Part shown: positions 46,555-56,915 of the stretch, in pieces
Numbering within the stretch: position 1 is the stretch's first letter
Layout of the letters: every line of letters starts with the position of its first letter
Assembly: GCF_020991005.1 (NCBI RefSeq)
Contig: NZ_JAJLLW010000011.1
Span: 10,847-74,846 of the forward strand
Reading direction: 5' to 3'
DNA length: 64,000 nt
Origin: Halomonas sp. CUBES01
GTDB taxonomy: Bacteria; Pseudomonadota; Gammaproteobacteria; Pseudomonadales; Halomonadaceae
Position numbers and translations under genes: made by a program
Notes under the pieces: model-generated
What the model was told of the DNA's origin: nothing
The model's database searches: none
The model's input: the letters and a program-made list of their open reading frames with translations, nothing else

Positions 46555-46971
46555 ATGGCCACTATTGAACACAGCGCCATCGTCAGGGCAACGCCCGAGC
46601 AGGTGTTCGAGCTGCTCAGGCGCGTCGAGGATTTCGCCGACTATTCGGATCTGATTCGTGCCATCGACCCGTTGGGTGACGACCGTTACCGGTGGCACGT
46701 GCGCGCACTGAGCATGGACTGGACGTTTGATGTCGTGATTACCGAGATCCAGCCGCCCAAGGTGCTCGCCTGGGAATCGGTAGACGGGGTGAAAAACCAG
46801 GGTCGCTATTATCTGCGCGAGGTGCCGGAAGGCACCGAAGTGGCGCTGACGCTTAGCTACGAAATCGGCAGCCGGTTCATGGAAAAGGCGGTCAACAAGG
46901 CGGCGACGCCGCTGGTGGGTAAGGTCAGCCGTCAGATTCTCGAGCGGGTGGAGGCACGGCTGCAGGTCTAG
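46555..46971 (+). CDS. SRPBCC-family (polyketide cyclase/dehydrase-like) protein
   Basis: A 138-residue START-like domain protein: IEHSAIVRATPEQVFELLRRVEDFADYSDLI followed by alternating strands and a C-terminal helix. The N-terminus resembles the RatA/CoQ10-binding branch, but the body is more like generic cyclase/dehydrase proteins that bind hydrophobic ligands. GAAGGGATG precedes the ATG. Divergent from the queC operon; no functional partner is evident. Confidence 0.78.
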   Translation: MATIEHSAIVRATPEQVFELLRRVEDFADYSDLIRAIDPLGDDRYRWHVRALSMDWTFDVVITEIQPPKVLAWESVDGVKNQGRYYLREVPEGTEVALTLSYEIGSRFMEKAVNKAATPLVGKVSRQILERVEARLQV

Positions 46972-47042
46972 GCTTATGATGCCGCGCCGATACCAGGCTG
47001 ACGCTTCAGGCCGGCGTCATGCCTGGCAGCAGCTTAACGCGA

Positions 47043-47282
47043 TCAGGTTGGTTTATGCATGGAGGCATCGAGGTGGTCGACCACCTCGGCCCAGTCGGCG
47101 TCCTCCTCGACCGCTTCCTTCAGAAACTCCGCCTGTCCTTCATTCCAGCAGGGCGCATCGGCGAGCGGCATGGTGTCGGGAAGCGGCGCATGGCGCTGAA
47201 TGAAGCGCTCGATCGAAGCAGTATCGGATGCCAGCCCCAATTGTTCGAACAGCTCGCTGAAGTAATGCACCGGCTTTTCCAT
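47043..47282 (-). CDS. DUF2789 family protein
   Basis: A 79-residue acidic protein recognised by MEKPVHYFSELFEQLGL, ERFIQRHAPLPDTMPLADAPCW and FLKEAVEEDADWAEVVDHLD, the pattern of the DUF2789 family of small gammaproteobacterial proteins of unknown function. No signal peptide or metal motif. Monocistronic by position. Confidence 0.82.
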   Translation of the reverse strand: MEKPVHYFSELFEQLGLASDTASIERFIQRHAPLPDTMPLADAPCWNEGQAEFLKEAVEEDADWAEVVDHLDASMHKPT

Positions 47283-47380
47283 AAAGCGTACCCCTTTCAG
47301 TTCATTGGATGTGCTTTCACCTTAGCGTTATACGCCGAGATTGCCAGGTGTGTATTTAACGCTCAGCGTCCATTGATCCC

Positions 47381-48454
47381 CTAGCGTTCACCTACCAGAG
47401 GGGTCACGAAGCGTTGCCGCCGGTCTTCGTCGCTGAGCGGCTGGGCCAGTAGATGTACGAGCTTGCAGAAGGCCGCTTCCGGCGTCATGCCATCTCCGGA
47501 CAAGACGCCCGCGTCGTGAAGGTCTTTGCCCGCCGCATAAGCCCCCAGATGCACGCTGCCTTGAGGGCACTGACTGATCGCGGCGAGCAGCTTGCCTTCG
47601 CCGCTGGCCTTTGCAAGCACGGCCAGCAGCGCAGCGTCGTCGGGCAGATTGCCGGCCCCCCACAGCTGCAACACCGCCCCCTTGACCCGCTCGTCATCCA
47701 GCCAGGCCGCCAGCTGCCAGGCGCTGATGCCTGGCCAGAGCACCAGTCGGACAATGGCGCCATCGCCCATGGGCGTGTAGTCGGGTAGCTCGAACCGGGG
47801 GGGCCCGCGTTGCTGATCCGCCAGGCAGCGACTGGGGTAGTGGACGATATCGTCGCCCACCCGCTCGCCCAGCAGCGGGTAGTTGGGGCTGGCAAACGCG
47901 TCGGCCGCCTCGCTGTGCTGCTTGATGGCACGAACGCCGCGCAGCAGCTTGCCGTGAAAGTAAATGGCGACCTCTTTTACCTTGGGCTCGGTGGCGCAGC
48001 GCAGCGCGCCGTAGAGGTTGCCCAGCGCATCGCTGCCCGGGGCCTCGAGGGGCTGCATGGCGCCGGTAAGAATCACCGGGCGATCGACTCCCTGAAGCTG
48101 GTAGGCAAGGCTGGCGGCCGTCCAGCTCAGCGTGTCGGTGCCATGAATGACCACAACGCCGTGATAGTCGGCCAGGCGCGTGGCGATATCATTGGCCAGC
48201 TGCGCCCAGTGGCCAGGCGTGGCAGTGCTTGAATCAATCAGCGGCGCATAGCTGAGCACGTCGTAAGCGGGCATAACCTGTTGCAGCGCGAGTGGCAACT
48301 GGCCAAACGCCCGCGCCAGCCGCGCGTCGATATCGCCGGCGGGGCTTAGCCCGTGATCGCCTGGTCGCATACCCAGCGTGCCGCCGGTATAGATGATCAA
48401 CAGGCGAGGACCGACCGTTGAGGTGATAGGCTTGGAGGAAGAAGGGGCGCTCAC
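47381..48454 (-). CDS. ansA: Asparaginase, cytoplasmic type I
   Basis: A 357-residue enzyme hydrolysing L-asparagine to aspartate and ammonia. First catalytic motif LLIIYTGGTLGMRP (Thr), second VVVIHGTDTLSWTAA (Thr-Asp), GAMQPLEAPGSDALGN, and the FHGKLLRGVRAIK stretch. No signal peptide, so it is the low-affinity cytoplasmic type. Translation starts with GTG, overlapping the MFS stop as GTGA, so the two genes are coupled. Confidence 0.92.
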   Translation of the reverse strand: MSAPSSSKPITSTVGPRLLIIYTGGTLGMRPGDHGLSPAGDIDARLARAFGQLPLALQQVMPAYDVLSYAPLIDSSTATPGHWAQLANDIATRLADYHGVVVIHGTDTLSWTAASLAYQLQGVDRPVILTGAMQPLEAPGSDALGNLYGALRCATEPKVKEVAIYFHGKLLRGVRAIKQHSEAADAFASPNYPLLGERVGDDIVHYPSRCLADQQRGPPRFELPDYTPMGDGAIVRLVLWPGISAWQLAAWLDDERVKGAVLQLWGAGNLPDDAALLAVLAKASGEGKLLAAISQCPQGSVHLGAYAAGKDLHDAGVLSGDGMTPEAAFCKLVHLLAQPLSDEDRRQRFVTPLVGER

Positions 48455-49680
48455 GGCGTCTCCTTATGTAGGCTGTCAACGTCTTCATTGTGAACCAATA
48501 GCTGTCCGGCGCTATCGTCGAGGCGGCGATTGCGCCCGGCCAGCAGGGCAAAGCCGGCACATATGCCCAGTAGCGTAATCAATAGCCAGGCGATCTGGCC
48601 ACCGCTGGCTTCATGCTGCAGCAGCAGGCCTACCCCGAACGGGCCCAGGGCCGCAATGGTGTAGCCACCGCCTTGAACTAGCCCCGATAGCTGCCCCGAC
48701 AGGCGCGCATTGGCCGTGCGCAGGACCAGCAAGCTAAGCGCCAGGCTGAAACTCCCGCCCTGACCCAGCCCGAGTAATATCGCGCCCGGCCATTGCCAGT
48801 TCAAGGGCGCTATCAGCAGCATCCATAAGCCACAGCCAGTACACAGCAGTACGCACAGCAGTGCCGGGCGCTGATCGCGTCCCAGGCGGGCAAACCATGG
48901 CGCGGTTAGCGCAGAAGCCAACTGACAGAGTATTGAAATGGCCATGGTAAGGCCGGCGGCGGTTTCGCTGTAGCCGCGGTAGACCAGCAGCGTCGGCAGC
49001 CATCCAAACACGATATACGCCATCGATGATTGAATGCCCATGAACAGCATGACGTACCAGGTCAGCGGTTGGCGGAGCAGCCTGAGCGCGCCGGTGTGCG
49101 GGGTCGATGCCGGGGCGGAAGCGGTTTGGGTGATGGGCATGTAAATCACCCATAACACCAGCGCTGCCAAGGCCAGCAAAGACCAGCTCATCAAGCTGGC
49201 TTGCCAGCTACCCAGATAGTGGGTCAGCGGCACGCTCAGCCCGGCACCGAGCGCGCCCCCCAGACACAGGGCCATGGTGTAAAGGCCGGTCAGGAGATCG
49301 GCGCTTTGGGGGAGTTGGCGTTTGACCAGTGCCGGCAGCAGCGTGCCGGCAAGACCAATGGCGGCGCCAGCCAGGGCCGAGCCAAGGAACAAAACCCCAG
49401 GCCAAGGCAGACCACGCAGCACCAGTCCCGCGAGGAGGAGGCAAAGCGCCGCGCTTAACGCACGTTCGCTGCCAATCCGCTGTGCCAGTAACGGCGCCAG
49501 CGGCGCCGCGAGGCCCAGAAACAACACCGGCAAGGTGGTGAGCACGCCGGCGGCCGTCGCGGATAGGCCAGCAACGTCCTGGAGGCGGTTGAGTAAGGGG
49601 GCGACAGACGACATCGCGGGGCGAAGGTTGAGCCCCACGATCACCATCAGTGCAATAAAAACGCTATGCCGTGCCCGCAT
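48451..49680 (-). CDS. MFS transporter, CynX/NimT family
   Basis: A 409-residue protein with 12 hydrophobic segments. The N-terminal VIVGLNLRPAMSSVAPLLNRLQ and LSATAAGVLTTLPVLFLGLAAPLAP segments are characteristic of the cyanate/nitroimidazole-type MFS branch (CynX, YeaN). The substrate is unknown. Coupling to the downstream asparaginase suggests a nitrogen-containing substrate, but that is inference. Confidence 0.85.
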   Translation of the reverse strand: MRARHSVFIALMVIVGLNLRPAMSSVAPLLNRLQDVAGLSATAAGVLTTLPVLFLGLAAPLAPLLAQRIGSERALSAALCLLLAGLVLRGLPWPGVLFLGSALAGAAIGLAGTLLPALVKRQLPQSADLLTGLYTMALCLGGALGAGLSVPLTHYLGSWQASLMSWSLLALAALVLWVIYMPITQTASAPASTPHTGALRLLRQPLTWYVMLFMGIQSSMAYIVFGWLPTLLVYRGYSETAAGLTMAISILCQLASALTAPWFARLGRDQRPALLCVLLCTGCGLWMLLIAPLNWQWPGAILLGLGQGGSFSLALSLLVLRTANARLSGQLSGLVQGGGYTIAALGPFGVGLLLQHEASGGQIAWLLITLLGICAGFALLAGRNRRLDDSAGQLLVHNEDVDSLHKETP

Positions 49681-49689
49681 GAGTCCGTC

Positions 49690-50193
49690 TTATTTCAGGT
49701 GGGGGCGCAGGTCTCCCCGCACGGCATCGAGCAGCGTAATGAAGTGATAGTCGTCGGGGGCATCGAGGCAATCGACGCGCACGCTGGTGCGCATGCCTTT
49801 ATCCACCTGAACCTGATCGAAAATTTCCAGGGTCAGCTTGCGCGCCGGCTTATCACCGGGGGCAAGCGTACCCTCTTCCAGCGTGAAGGTTTCGATGAGC
49901 GTCACCCTGACCCGGGTGCTGTTGCCTTCGCTGAGCACCCGACGCACGAACAGCCAGCCTTCGCAGGGCAGGGCGTGCTGGTCGTCCCGCGTGCGCAGGA
50001 AAAGCGTGCGGTAACAGGCGCCTTCCGCTGACGCCTTTTCCGCCATGCTGCGATATGCCTGCACGACCTGCGTCGATGAGGCATTGGCATCTTCCAGGCG
50101 TTGTACAACGCCAAGGTGCTCTCTGGTTAACTGGTCTTGGCGCTGGAACGTCTGCCACTGACGGTACTGCGCAATAAGTTGGGAAGACGCCAT
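49690..50193 (-). CDS. Hypothetical protein
   Basis: A 167-residue soluble protein starting at the ATG at 50193 (TGGAG upstream; a GTG two codons earlier is less likely). The N-terminal ~60 residues are Gln/Arg-rich and helical, the rest looks like alternating strands (YRTLFLRTRDD, RVRVTLIETFTLEEG, RKLTLEIFDQVQVDKG). No signal peptide, cysteine pattern or enzymatic motif is visible and I do not recognise a family. It lies 9 bases before the MFS gene, in the same direction, so it may belong to that operon. Confidence 0.6.
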   Translation of the reverse strand: MASSQLIAQYRQWQTFQRQDQLTREHLGVVQRLEDANASSTQVVQAYRSMAEKASAEGACYRTLFLRTRDDQHALPCEGWLFVRRVLSEGNSTRVRVTLIETFTLEEGTLAPGDKPARKLTLEIFDQVQVDKGMRTSVRVDCLDAPDDYHFITLLDAVRGDLRPHLK

Positions 50194-50268
50194 GATCACT
50201 CCATGAAAACAGGTGCTTGATGAGTAGCCCGATAAAAGGGCTACCTTCGCATATTCTTTAACACCGAG

Positions 50269-51522
<1,254 letters not shown>

Positions 51523-51856
51523 GCGTTCTCCCAGCGGCCATATACGCATGCCGAGGGCATCGTTATACAGCGCACTGTTAAATGATTGAGGGTGAAGGGC
51601 GCTACGCAAGCGCTAATAACCGTAATGAATTGAAGATAACAGTGGCCAGCCACGACAGAATCGATAATGGGCCTCTCATCGGCATGCCGGAAAGGGCGCA
51701 AGAGGCTGGTGACGAGTTTCACTCATAACGAACGATTGATTAAGCAACCACTATACCATGCAATTGACGTTCAGTCTGGTGCCGTATCGCGATGGGCCTG
51801 ATGCCGTGTCGCGGTTCTGCTGGCAGGCAGGGGGCTTGGTTGATGGTCTGTTCATG
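51523..51856. other. Intergenic region upstream of rhlE
   Basis: A 334-base gap between the pqiC stop and the rhlE start on the minus strand. Two possible -10 sequences (TATAGT near 51750, TATAAC near 51565) occur but neither has a good -35, so the promoter is undecided. A long 5' leader would be in keeping with cold- or self-regulated helicase genes. No RNA gene or coding sequence was recognised. Confidence 0.4.
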
Positions 51857-52438
51857 CTATTGAACATCCTTCAGCGCCCGCGCAATCTGTTCGCCTACGC
51901 GATCCCAGCTTTTACCCAGGGCGCGAACCAATGCTGGGTAGCCGTCTTCGGCAAGGGGGGTGTCGGTCTGGAAGGTGTTCATCGACAGCACGTTGTTCTG
52001 ATGATCAAGCAGCTGCCACTGGCCGCTGGCAATGGCGAGGCCGTCATGGCGACCCTGGAACTGGTCTACTTCCAAGCGTAGCGTGATTGCCTGGTCGTCG
52101 CCAGCGGCGTTCCGAACCACGCGCCATGCAGGCAGTGCCGCCGACAAGCGGGCGCGCAGGCCGCGTTCCAGCTGTCGGCCAAGCGCTTCTGCCCACTGAT
52201 GGCCATTGGCTTCATGCAGGGTGATGTCATCGGTTTGCATGACGATGCCCTCGACATCCAGGTAGTGCGGTAAGCGAGGCGTGGTCACTTCGACCACGCC
52301 TTCGGGCTCACTCGGCGCACTGGATAGCGCCCCGCCCGGCAGCACATAGCGGCTGGCCGATGGGGAGCTGCTGGCGCAGGCGCCAAGCATCAGCGGCAGC
52401 AGGAGTATCAGCATTGTTTTTTGGGCGATGTGACGCAT
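51857..52438 (-). CDS. pqiC: PqiC-type ABC transport auxiliary lipoprotein
   Basis: A 193-residue outer-membrane lipoprotein: signal peptide with lipobox LGAC (Cys20), followed by the PqiC domain (YVLPGG, VVEVTTPRLPHYLDVEGIVMQ, WAEALGRQLERGLRARLS). In E. coli PqiC forms a ring in the outer membrane meeting the PqiB tube. It starts 9 bases after pqiB, the last gene of pqiABC. Confidence 0.9.
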   Translation of the reverse strand: MRHIAQKTMLILLLPLMLGACASSSPSASRYVLPGGALSSAPSEPEGVVEVTTPRLPHYLDVEGIVMQTDDITLHEANGHQWAEALGRQLERGLRARLSAALPAWRVVRNAAGDDQAITLRLEVDQFQGRHDGLAIASGQWQLLDHQNNVLSMNTFQTDTPLAEDGYPALVRALGKSWDRVGEQIARALKDVQ

Positions 52439-52447
52439 TATCGGTCC

Positions 52448-54133
52448 TTACTCGCGCGGCGCGCGGGGAGTGGGGTCGTCGGTGTCGACATTGTCGAACA
52501 GCAGCGCACGGGGGTTGTCGCTGAGCGTACGGGTCAATGGCTGTACATCGCGCATGAGTCGGTCAAGGCGTTCGACCGCTGACGTCAGGTCCTGGTAGGC
52601 AGCTGACTCGGGGGACAGTCCTTCCAGGGTTTTCTGAAGCTCCTCAAGGGTGCGGTTGACGTTGCCGCCCAGCGACTGGGTCTCGGGGTCGTTGAGTAGC
52701 TGATTGAGCGAGACGCTGATGCCACGAACTTCTTCAAGCACGGACTCGGAGGCCTGCAGATTGCGATCCAGGCCGGTTAGTAGCGGTTCGATTTCCAGGG
52801 AGTTGAGCTTGTCGAGCAGATCCGTTACCTGAGCCTGAATTTGCGCAAAGCCGCCAGACGTGGTGGGAAAGACGGTGCGCTCGGAGAAGGATTCCGGGAC
52901 GTATTGTGCTTCCAGTTCGCGGCGGAAGTTCAAGTCCACGAACATGGCGCCGGTCAACAGGTTGCCATTTTTAAGCGAGGCGCGCAGTCCCAAGGTAAAC
53001 ATCCGCTTGAAGCGGGCATCCCACTCGTTCAGATCCACGTCGGTATTCTCGATGCCCAGGCGCTGGGGTTCGATGCGGATCAACACCGGAATGGCGAACT
53101 GTTCGCGTGAATCGGGCTGGGGCGCGGTGAAATTCCACGGCACCGATGCGACCGTGCCCAGCCGCACGCCGCGAAACTCCACGGGCGCGCCCTTGGAAAG
53201 CCCGCGGACGGTATCATCGACGAGCAATACGTATTCCAGGTAACGGTTGAAGGTTCCCTGGCGGGCGCTTTCTTCGTCTGCGTAGAGCTCGAAGCGCGTA
53301 TCGTTGTCAACGGGTTGTCCCATGGGCAGGTCTTCCGGTACGCCAAAGGTGACTCCGCCGCCCACCAGTGCCTCGATCGAGTCCACGTTGACACGTACGC
53401 CGTCGGCATCCAGGTGAAAGTCAATGCCGCTGGCGCTCCAGAAACGCGTGCTTTCGGTGACTAACTGCGCATAGGGTTTCTCGATAAAGACCTGGTGGTG
53501 CATGGTGCGCGATTCGGCATCAAAGCGCGTTTCCTCGATACGCCCGACGGTGAAGCCCTGGTAGGATACCGGATCCCCTACACGCAATGAGTTGCCCAGT
53601 TGGCTGATCAGGCTGATCTGCAGTCCCGCCACGCCTGTCGGGGCAACCGGCGGCGTATCCCTCACCTCGAACTCGCGGCTCGGCTCCGAGGACGCGCCGG
53701 GCTCGAGTTGAATATAAGCCCCTGACAGCACGGTGCCGAGGCCGCTGATGCCTTCGCGACCGATCCTGGGCTTTACCACCCAGAAGCGACTGTCTTCACG
53801 CAGCATGGCTTCCGCTTCGGGTTGAATCCGGGCGCGCAGAACGGCCTGGGAAAGATCCTCGGATAGCTGAACGCTCTGGACGCGACCGATTTCCACGTTG
53901 CGGCTGCGGATAAGGGTATTGCCCGCCTCGATGCCTTCGGCGTTCTCCATGGTCAGGGTAATGACCGTACCCCGGCTGGAATAGTTGTCGTATACCAGCC
54001 ACAGGCCAATGACCAGCGCCACAATCGGCACAATCCAGATGGGCGATAGCCGCGACTGGGGGGCGGACTTGGCGCGATGCAAGCTGGGGTCGCTCTGGGG
54101 TTCGTTGGGCTGCACGTTGTGTTCATTAGCCAT
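52448..54133 (-). CDS. pqiB: Intermembrane transport protein PqiB (three MCE domains)
   Basis: A 561-residue protein with one N-terminal membrane helix (LSPIWIVPIVALVIGLWLV, ~residues 30-48) and three MCE repeats (about 55-145, 165-270, 285-410). A C-terminal coiled-coil region (~440-540) follows. MCE rings stack to a tunnel for lipids across the periplasm. It begins 3 bases after pqiA. Confidence 0.94.
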   Translation of the reverse strand: MANEHNVQPNEPQSDPSLHRAKSAPQSRLSPIWIVPIVALVIGLWLVYDNYSSRGTVITLTMENAEGIEAGNTLIRSRNVEIGRVQSVQLSEDLSQAVLRARIQPEAEAMLREDSRFWVVKPRIGREGISGLGTVLSGAYIQLEPGASSEPSREFEVRDTPPVAPTGVAGLQISLISQLGNSLRVGDPVSYQGFTVGRIEETRFDAESRTMHHQVFIEKPYAQLVTESTRFWSASGIDFHLDADGVRVNVDSIEALVGGGVTFGVPEDLPMGQPVDNDTRFELYADEESARQGTFNRYLEYVLLVDDTVRGLSKGAPVEFRGVRLGTVASVPWNFTAPQPDSREQFAIPVLIRIEPQRLGIENTDVDLNEWDARFKRMFTLGLRASLKNGNLLTGAMFVDLNFRRELEAQYVPESFSERTVFPTTSGGFAQIQAQVTDLLDKLNSLEIEPLLTGLDRNLQASESVLEEVRGISVSLNQLLNDPETQSLGGNVNRTLEELQKTLEGLSPESAAYQDLTSAVERLDRLMRDVQPLTRTLSDNPRALLFDNVDTDDPTPRAPRE

Positions 54134-54136
54134 TAA

Positions 54137-55486
54137 TTACGTCCTTATCGGCGGCGCTTCGTCGTCCTGAGTCTTTGGGGCGTCCCACAGCAAGCGGGGA
54201 TCGAATGTCATGGCGGCCAGCATGGTCAGTACCACTACCGATCCGAACGCCAGGGCGGCGGGCCCGGGGTTGATCGTCATCAGCGAATCGGCGCGGATGA
54301 GGGCAACGAGAATGGCTACCACGAAAACATCGACCATCGACCATCGGCCAATAAATTCGGTGATCCGGTAAAGCCTTGTGCGCGTTTGGGCATTGAGAGC
54401 ATGACTGCGGTTGACCACGCTGCATAGCCAGGCCATTGCGAACAGCTTGCCGACGGGGACAATGATGCTGGCTACAAAGATAACCGCGGCAATGGGCCAG
54501 GACCCGCCCTGAATGAGTTCGACGATACCGCCCACGATCGTCGATGGCGAGCTATTGCCCAAGCTTGTGGTGGTCATGATGGGGTAAATATTGGCAGGGA
54601 TGTACATCACCGTCGCAGCGGTGAGGAGCGCCCAGGTACGCTGGACGCTATGGGGCAGCCGAGGGTGCAGCCGCTCATGGCAGCGCACGCAATGCTGTTT
54701 CCCGCTCGGGGACAGCCGGTTGACCAGTCCGCAGGTGGGGCAACTGGTGAGTTGTTGGGCCGCGGCCGACATGCCGGTCTGGGTGCCCTCCGGAGCAAGC
54801 GGCTCGCCTTCGAGGGCAAACCACATCCAGTCGGCATCGATGGACTGGATGGTCATCAATAACAGGATGGCAAAAGCGCAATAGGCCCAGAATGAAAGTC
54901 CCAGCTCGATATCGGCCAGCCCGGCGACCTTGATCAGGCTGACCAGGGCGCCAATGATGAACACGTCGGCCATCATCCAGGGCGTCAGGTGGCTAAGTGA
55001 TCGCGCCGTCGAGCGGCTGAAGGGCAGGGGATCGTTGCGTAACAGACCGAACTGCAACCATAAAGTGCCGAGCAGGTAGACGGCAGGCAGTACGACGATG
55101 GTCATGATGACGCCAATGGCGACCACGGGCTGATGAAAGGCAATCAGCGTACTGGCCGTCTCGGAAAGCTCGATACGATTGCTCACGCCGCTGTAGCTGA
55201 AGCTCACAAACGGATAGGACACGGCCAGCAGTAGGGCGACCAGGGAGGCGATAGCCAGCGCCATGCTTCGCTGAGCAGGGTAGCGGTTACGCTTTACAAG
55301 CACATGCGAACAGCGCGGGCAGCTTGCTTTCTCGCCGGACTTGAGCGGCGGTAGTGCCGATACCCAGTCGCACTCATGGCAGGCACGCAGACGCCGCCGC
55401 TGGGTGCGGGTCTCGGGGGGCTGCTGGTCAACCAGGGGAGCGTTGACAGTCAGCGTGGGGCGTTTAGGAAGCCAGTGCTGTGACAA
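54137..55486 (-). CDS. pqiA: PqiA inner-membrane protein
   Basis: A 449-residue protein made of two homologous halves, each with a zinc-ribbon-like cysteine motif (CHECDW...CPRC near residue 36; CPTCGL...CVRC near 245) and four hydrophobic segments. It is the inner-membrane partner of PqiB in lipid trafficking and envelope stress resistance. In E. coli pqiABC is induced by paraquat via SoxS; no SoxS box was identified here. First gene of the operon. Confidence 0.94.
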   Translation of the reverse strand: MSQHWLPKRPTLTVNAPLVDQQPPETRTQRRRLRACHECDWVSALPPLKSGEKASCPRCSHVLVKRNRYPAQRSMALAIASLVALLLAVSYPFVSFSYSGVSNRIELSETASTLIAFHQPVVAIGVIMTIVVLPAVYLLGTLWLQFGLLRNDPLPFSRSTARSLSHLTPWMMADVFIIGALVSLIKVAGLADIELGLSFWAYCAFAILLLMTIQSIDADWMWFALEGEPLAPEGTQTGMSAAAQQLTSCPTCGLVNRLSPSGKQHCVRCHERLHPRLPHSVQRTWALLTAATVMYIPANIYPIMTTTSLGNSSPSTIVGGIVELIQGGSWPIAAVIFVASIIVPVGKLFAMAWLCSVVNRSHALNAQTRTRLYRITEFIGRWSMVDVFVVAILVALIRADSLMTINPGPAALAFGSVVVLTMLAAMTFDPRLLWDAPKTQDDEAPPIRT

Positions 55487-55705
55487 GTGGTGTTCTCGCT
55501 GACGTGGGTAAGTAAAGCACTACCTGTCGGTGATAAGTCTGTCAAACGGCGGGTAAAATCGGTGCGTCCACGATGACATTGAGGTTGACCCGTCACGATG
55601 AATGGACAATGATCGCCGCGGCCTGTATCGGGCCGTTCCAACCGATGGCATGCAATCGCTGCGCTTGCATGACCATCTTTGCACTATGCCAATATAGGGA
55701 ACCTT

Positions 55706-56680
55706 ATGTTACTTCCTCTCATCGCTGTTGTCGTTGGTTTGGTTTTGCTGATCTGGAGCGCCGAGAAGTTTATTGACGGCGCGGCGGCAACCTCCCGCTG
55801 GCTGGGGCTGTCGCCACTGCTGATCGGCATGCTGGTCATCGGCTTCGGTACTTCGGCGCCGGAAATGATGGTGTCGGTGCTTGCTGCCATGCAGGGCAAT
55901 CCGGGCTTGGCGGTGGGTAACGCCTACGGGTCGAACATCGCTAATATTGGCCTGGTGCTGGGCTTCGTTGCCTTGCTGGCGCCCCTGGCGGTTCACTCAG
56001 GGGTCATTCGCAAGGAGATTCCCCTGCTGCTGGTGGTGATGCTGGTGACTGGGTTGATGCTTTACGACGGCTGGGTTGCCCGCTGGGAAGCCGTGTGTCT
56101 ACTGCTTGCGCTGGTGATATTCATCGTTGTCAGCATAGTGCGCTCGCGAGGCCAGCAGGACGATGCGCTTATCTCTGAAGTGGCCGAAACCCTGGATAGC
56201 AAGCCCATGTCCCGTGGCACCGCTATCATGTGGACGCTAGTTGGCCTGGTATTGCTGATCGCCAGCTCGCGGCTGCTGGTCTGGGGCGCCGTGGAGATCG
56301 CCGTGCGCTTTGGCGTCAGCGATCTGATCATTGGCCTGACCGTCGTGGCCATCGGCACCTCCCTGCCCGAGTTGGCCTCGTCGATTACCGCGCTGCGCCG
56401 CAATGAGCATGACATGGTGCTGGGCAATGTGGTGGGGTCGAACCTGTTCAACAGCCTCGCCGTGGTCGGTTTGGCGGGCGTTATCGCCCCGATTGAAACC
56501 GGTCAGGAAGTGCTTCAGCGTGACTGGAGCGTCATGCTTGTCATGACCGTGCTGATGATGCTGTTTGCGTTTTCCTGGCGAGGTCGCCCGCGGCGCATCA
56601 ATCGCTTTGAAGGCGCTGGCCTGCTGACGATGTTCATTGCCTACACGGGGTACATGGTAAGCGTGGTGGTGTTGGCGTAA
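55706..56680 (+). CDS. Calcium/sodium antiporter (CaCA family, YrbG-like)
   Basis: A 324-residue inner-membrane exchanger with ten hydrophobic segments in two inverted halves. The alpha-repeats are GFGTSAPEMMVSVLAAMQGNPG...GNAYGSNIANIGLVLG and AIGTSLPELASSITALRRNE...GNVVGSNLFNSLAVVG, with ion-binding Glu residues in GTS(A/L)PE. Start at 55706, preceded by AGGGA; an in-frame upstream start adds 9 residues. Divergent from pqiABC. Confidence 0.93.
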   Translation: MLLPLIAVVVGLVLLIWSAEKFIDGAAATSRWLGLSPLLIGMLVIGFGTSAPEMMVSVLAAMQGNPGLAVGNAYGSNIANIGLVLGFVALLAPLAVHSGVIRKEIPLLLVVMLVTGLMLYDGWVARWEAVCLLLALVIFIVVSIVRSRGQQDDALISEVAETLDSKPMSRGTAIMWTLVGLVLLIASSRLLVWGAVEIAVRFGVSDLIIGLTVVAIGTSLPELASSITALRRNEHDMVLGNVVGSNLFNSLAVVGLAGVIAPIETGQEVLQRDWSVMLVMTVLMMLFAFSWRGRPRRINRFEGAGLLTMFIAYTGYMVSVVVLA

Positions 56681-56721
56681 GTTACTCAGTTGTTTAGGAA
56701 ACACCCGTCATTCTTCAAAAA

Positions 56722-56735
56722 TTGATCTGCGTCAA
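56722..56735 (+). promoter_or_regulatory. Possible Fnr/Anr box upstream of the cioAB-cydDC operon
   Basis: TTGAT-CTGC-GTCAA differs from the consensus TTGAT-N4-ATCAA in one base. It is 181 bases before the cydA/cioA start, in the right intergenic region for oxygen control of a bd oxidase. The matching -10 element is not convincing, so activation or repression cannot be told. Confidence 0.5.
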
Positions 56736-56915
56736 CGGGACACAGGTAAATACGCAAACGTATGCCGCATACGAGGCGTCTAAGCTGTAAACTGAAGGGG
56801 TTGGTAACCAATAAGCTTAGTATCCACAAGAATAAAGCGTGACCGATAGCGGCTCAACTAAGCTTGTTACACGCCCTCGCAAGAGGGGAGTTCAATCAGG
56901 CCTCAGGAGCGTATT

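Noticed and set aside
50225..50243. Terminator between the hypothetical gene and rhlE
   Set aside because: A 6-bp stem TAGCCC/GGGCTA exists but no T-run follows on either strand.
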